A DNA stretch of 64,000 bases from Massilia sp. Mn16-1_5 (GTDB taxonomy: Bacteria; Pseudomonadota; Gammaproteobacteria; Burkholderiales; Burkholderiaceae_D), in contig NZ_PPXQ01000012.1 of assembly GCF_004798585.1 (NCBI RefSeq), positions 124,001-188,000 of the forward strand, written 5' to 3'. Made by a program: the position numbers and the translations under genes. The notes beneath the pieces were generated by a model that ran no database searches, was not told where the DNA came from, and saw only the letters and a program-made list of their open reading frames with translations. Shown in pieces: positions 63,991 to 64,000 of the stretch; positions within the stretch are counted from its first letter, which is position 1, and each line of letters opens with the position of its first letter.

Positions 63991-64000
63991 GCTCGTCCAC

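Overview
The window is GC-rich, gene-dense chromosomal DNA from a betaproteobacterium. The nearest fit is the Oxalobacteraceae (Massilia/Telluria-like). This rests on gene order and content: cysS next to two cyclophilins and lpxH, rnr-rlmB beside tRNA-Leu, a phasin, and a WbpA/WbpM-type polysaccharide locus. The genus is inferred, not proven. I see no phage, integrase, transposase or CRISPR array.

Layout. 1-3.6 kb: a copper-exporting P-type ATPase (cut by the window edge) behind a CueR-type promoter, then an arylsulfotransferase lipoprotein gene broken by one in-frame TAA. 3.5-6.5 kb: tssF and tssG of a type VI secretion system (T6SS), far from the rest of that system. 6.5-7.4 kb: a hemerythrin-like gene, a dense cluster of inverted repeats and tRNA-Ser(GCU). 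7.4-15.6 kb: housekeeping genes (lysC, tilS, accA, a DNA glycosylase, cysS, two cyclophilins, lpxH). 15.6-21.3 kb: a poly-glycine NHL-repeat lipoprotein and a GntR-regulated ABC-2 exporter operon. 21.3-27.4 kb: yceH, cysE, rlmB, rnr and three identical tRNA-Leu(CAG) genes. 27.4-28.6 kb: cueR and a phasin.

28.7-46.3 kb is the main T6SS locus. One leftward operon runs TPR lipoprotein-tssB-tssC-hcp-tssE-tssH-tssA. A rightward operon is tssJ-tssK-tssL. A second leftward operon is M15 peptidase-tssM-tagF-ompA-like. With the displaced tssF and tssG, 12 of 13 core components are present. VgrG (tssI), PAAR and any recognisable effector are absent from the window.

46.4-50.4 kb: a VRR-NUC (FAN1-like) nuclease and a nuclease-XPD/DinG-type helicase form an overlapping pair behind a consensus LexA box, pointing to an SOS-induced DNA repair operon. 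50.4-53.3 kb: a LytS/LytR two-component system behind two LiaI/LiaF-like membrane proteins, a possible envelope-stress module. 53.5-54 kb: two very small conserved-looking genes. 54.2-55.7 kb: a metallo-beta-lactamase-fold protein fused to a C-terminal Rieske domain. 56-60.1 kb: a TonB-dependent receptor divergent from a DUF1460 lipoprotein. 60.6-64 kb: an AT-rich leader and the first two genes of a surface polysaccharide locus (a WbpM/CapD-type 4,6-dehydratase and a UDP-HexNAc 6-dehydrogenase).

The points most worth a second look are the displaced tssFG pair, the SOS nuclease-helicase operon, the MBL-Rieske fusion, the inverted repeats that copy the 3' end of tRNA-Ser, the single-stop arylsulfotransferase, and the two CueR sites 26 kb apart that share an 18-bp core. 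No wholly unknown multi-gene system could be established from the sequence alone.
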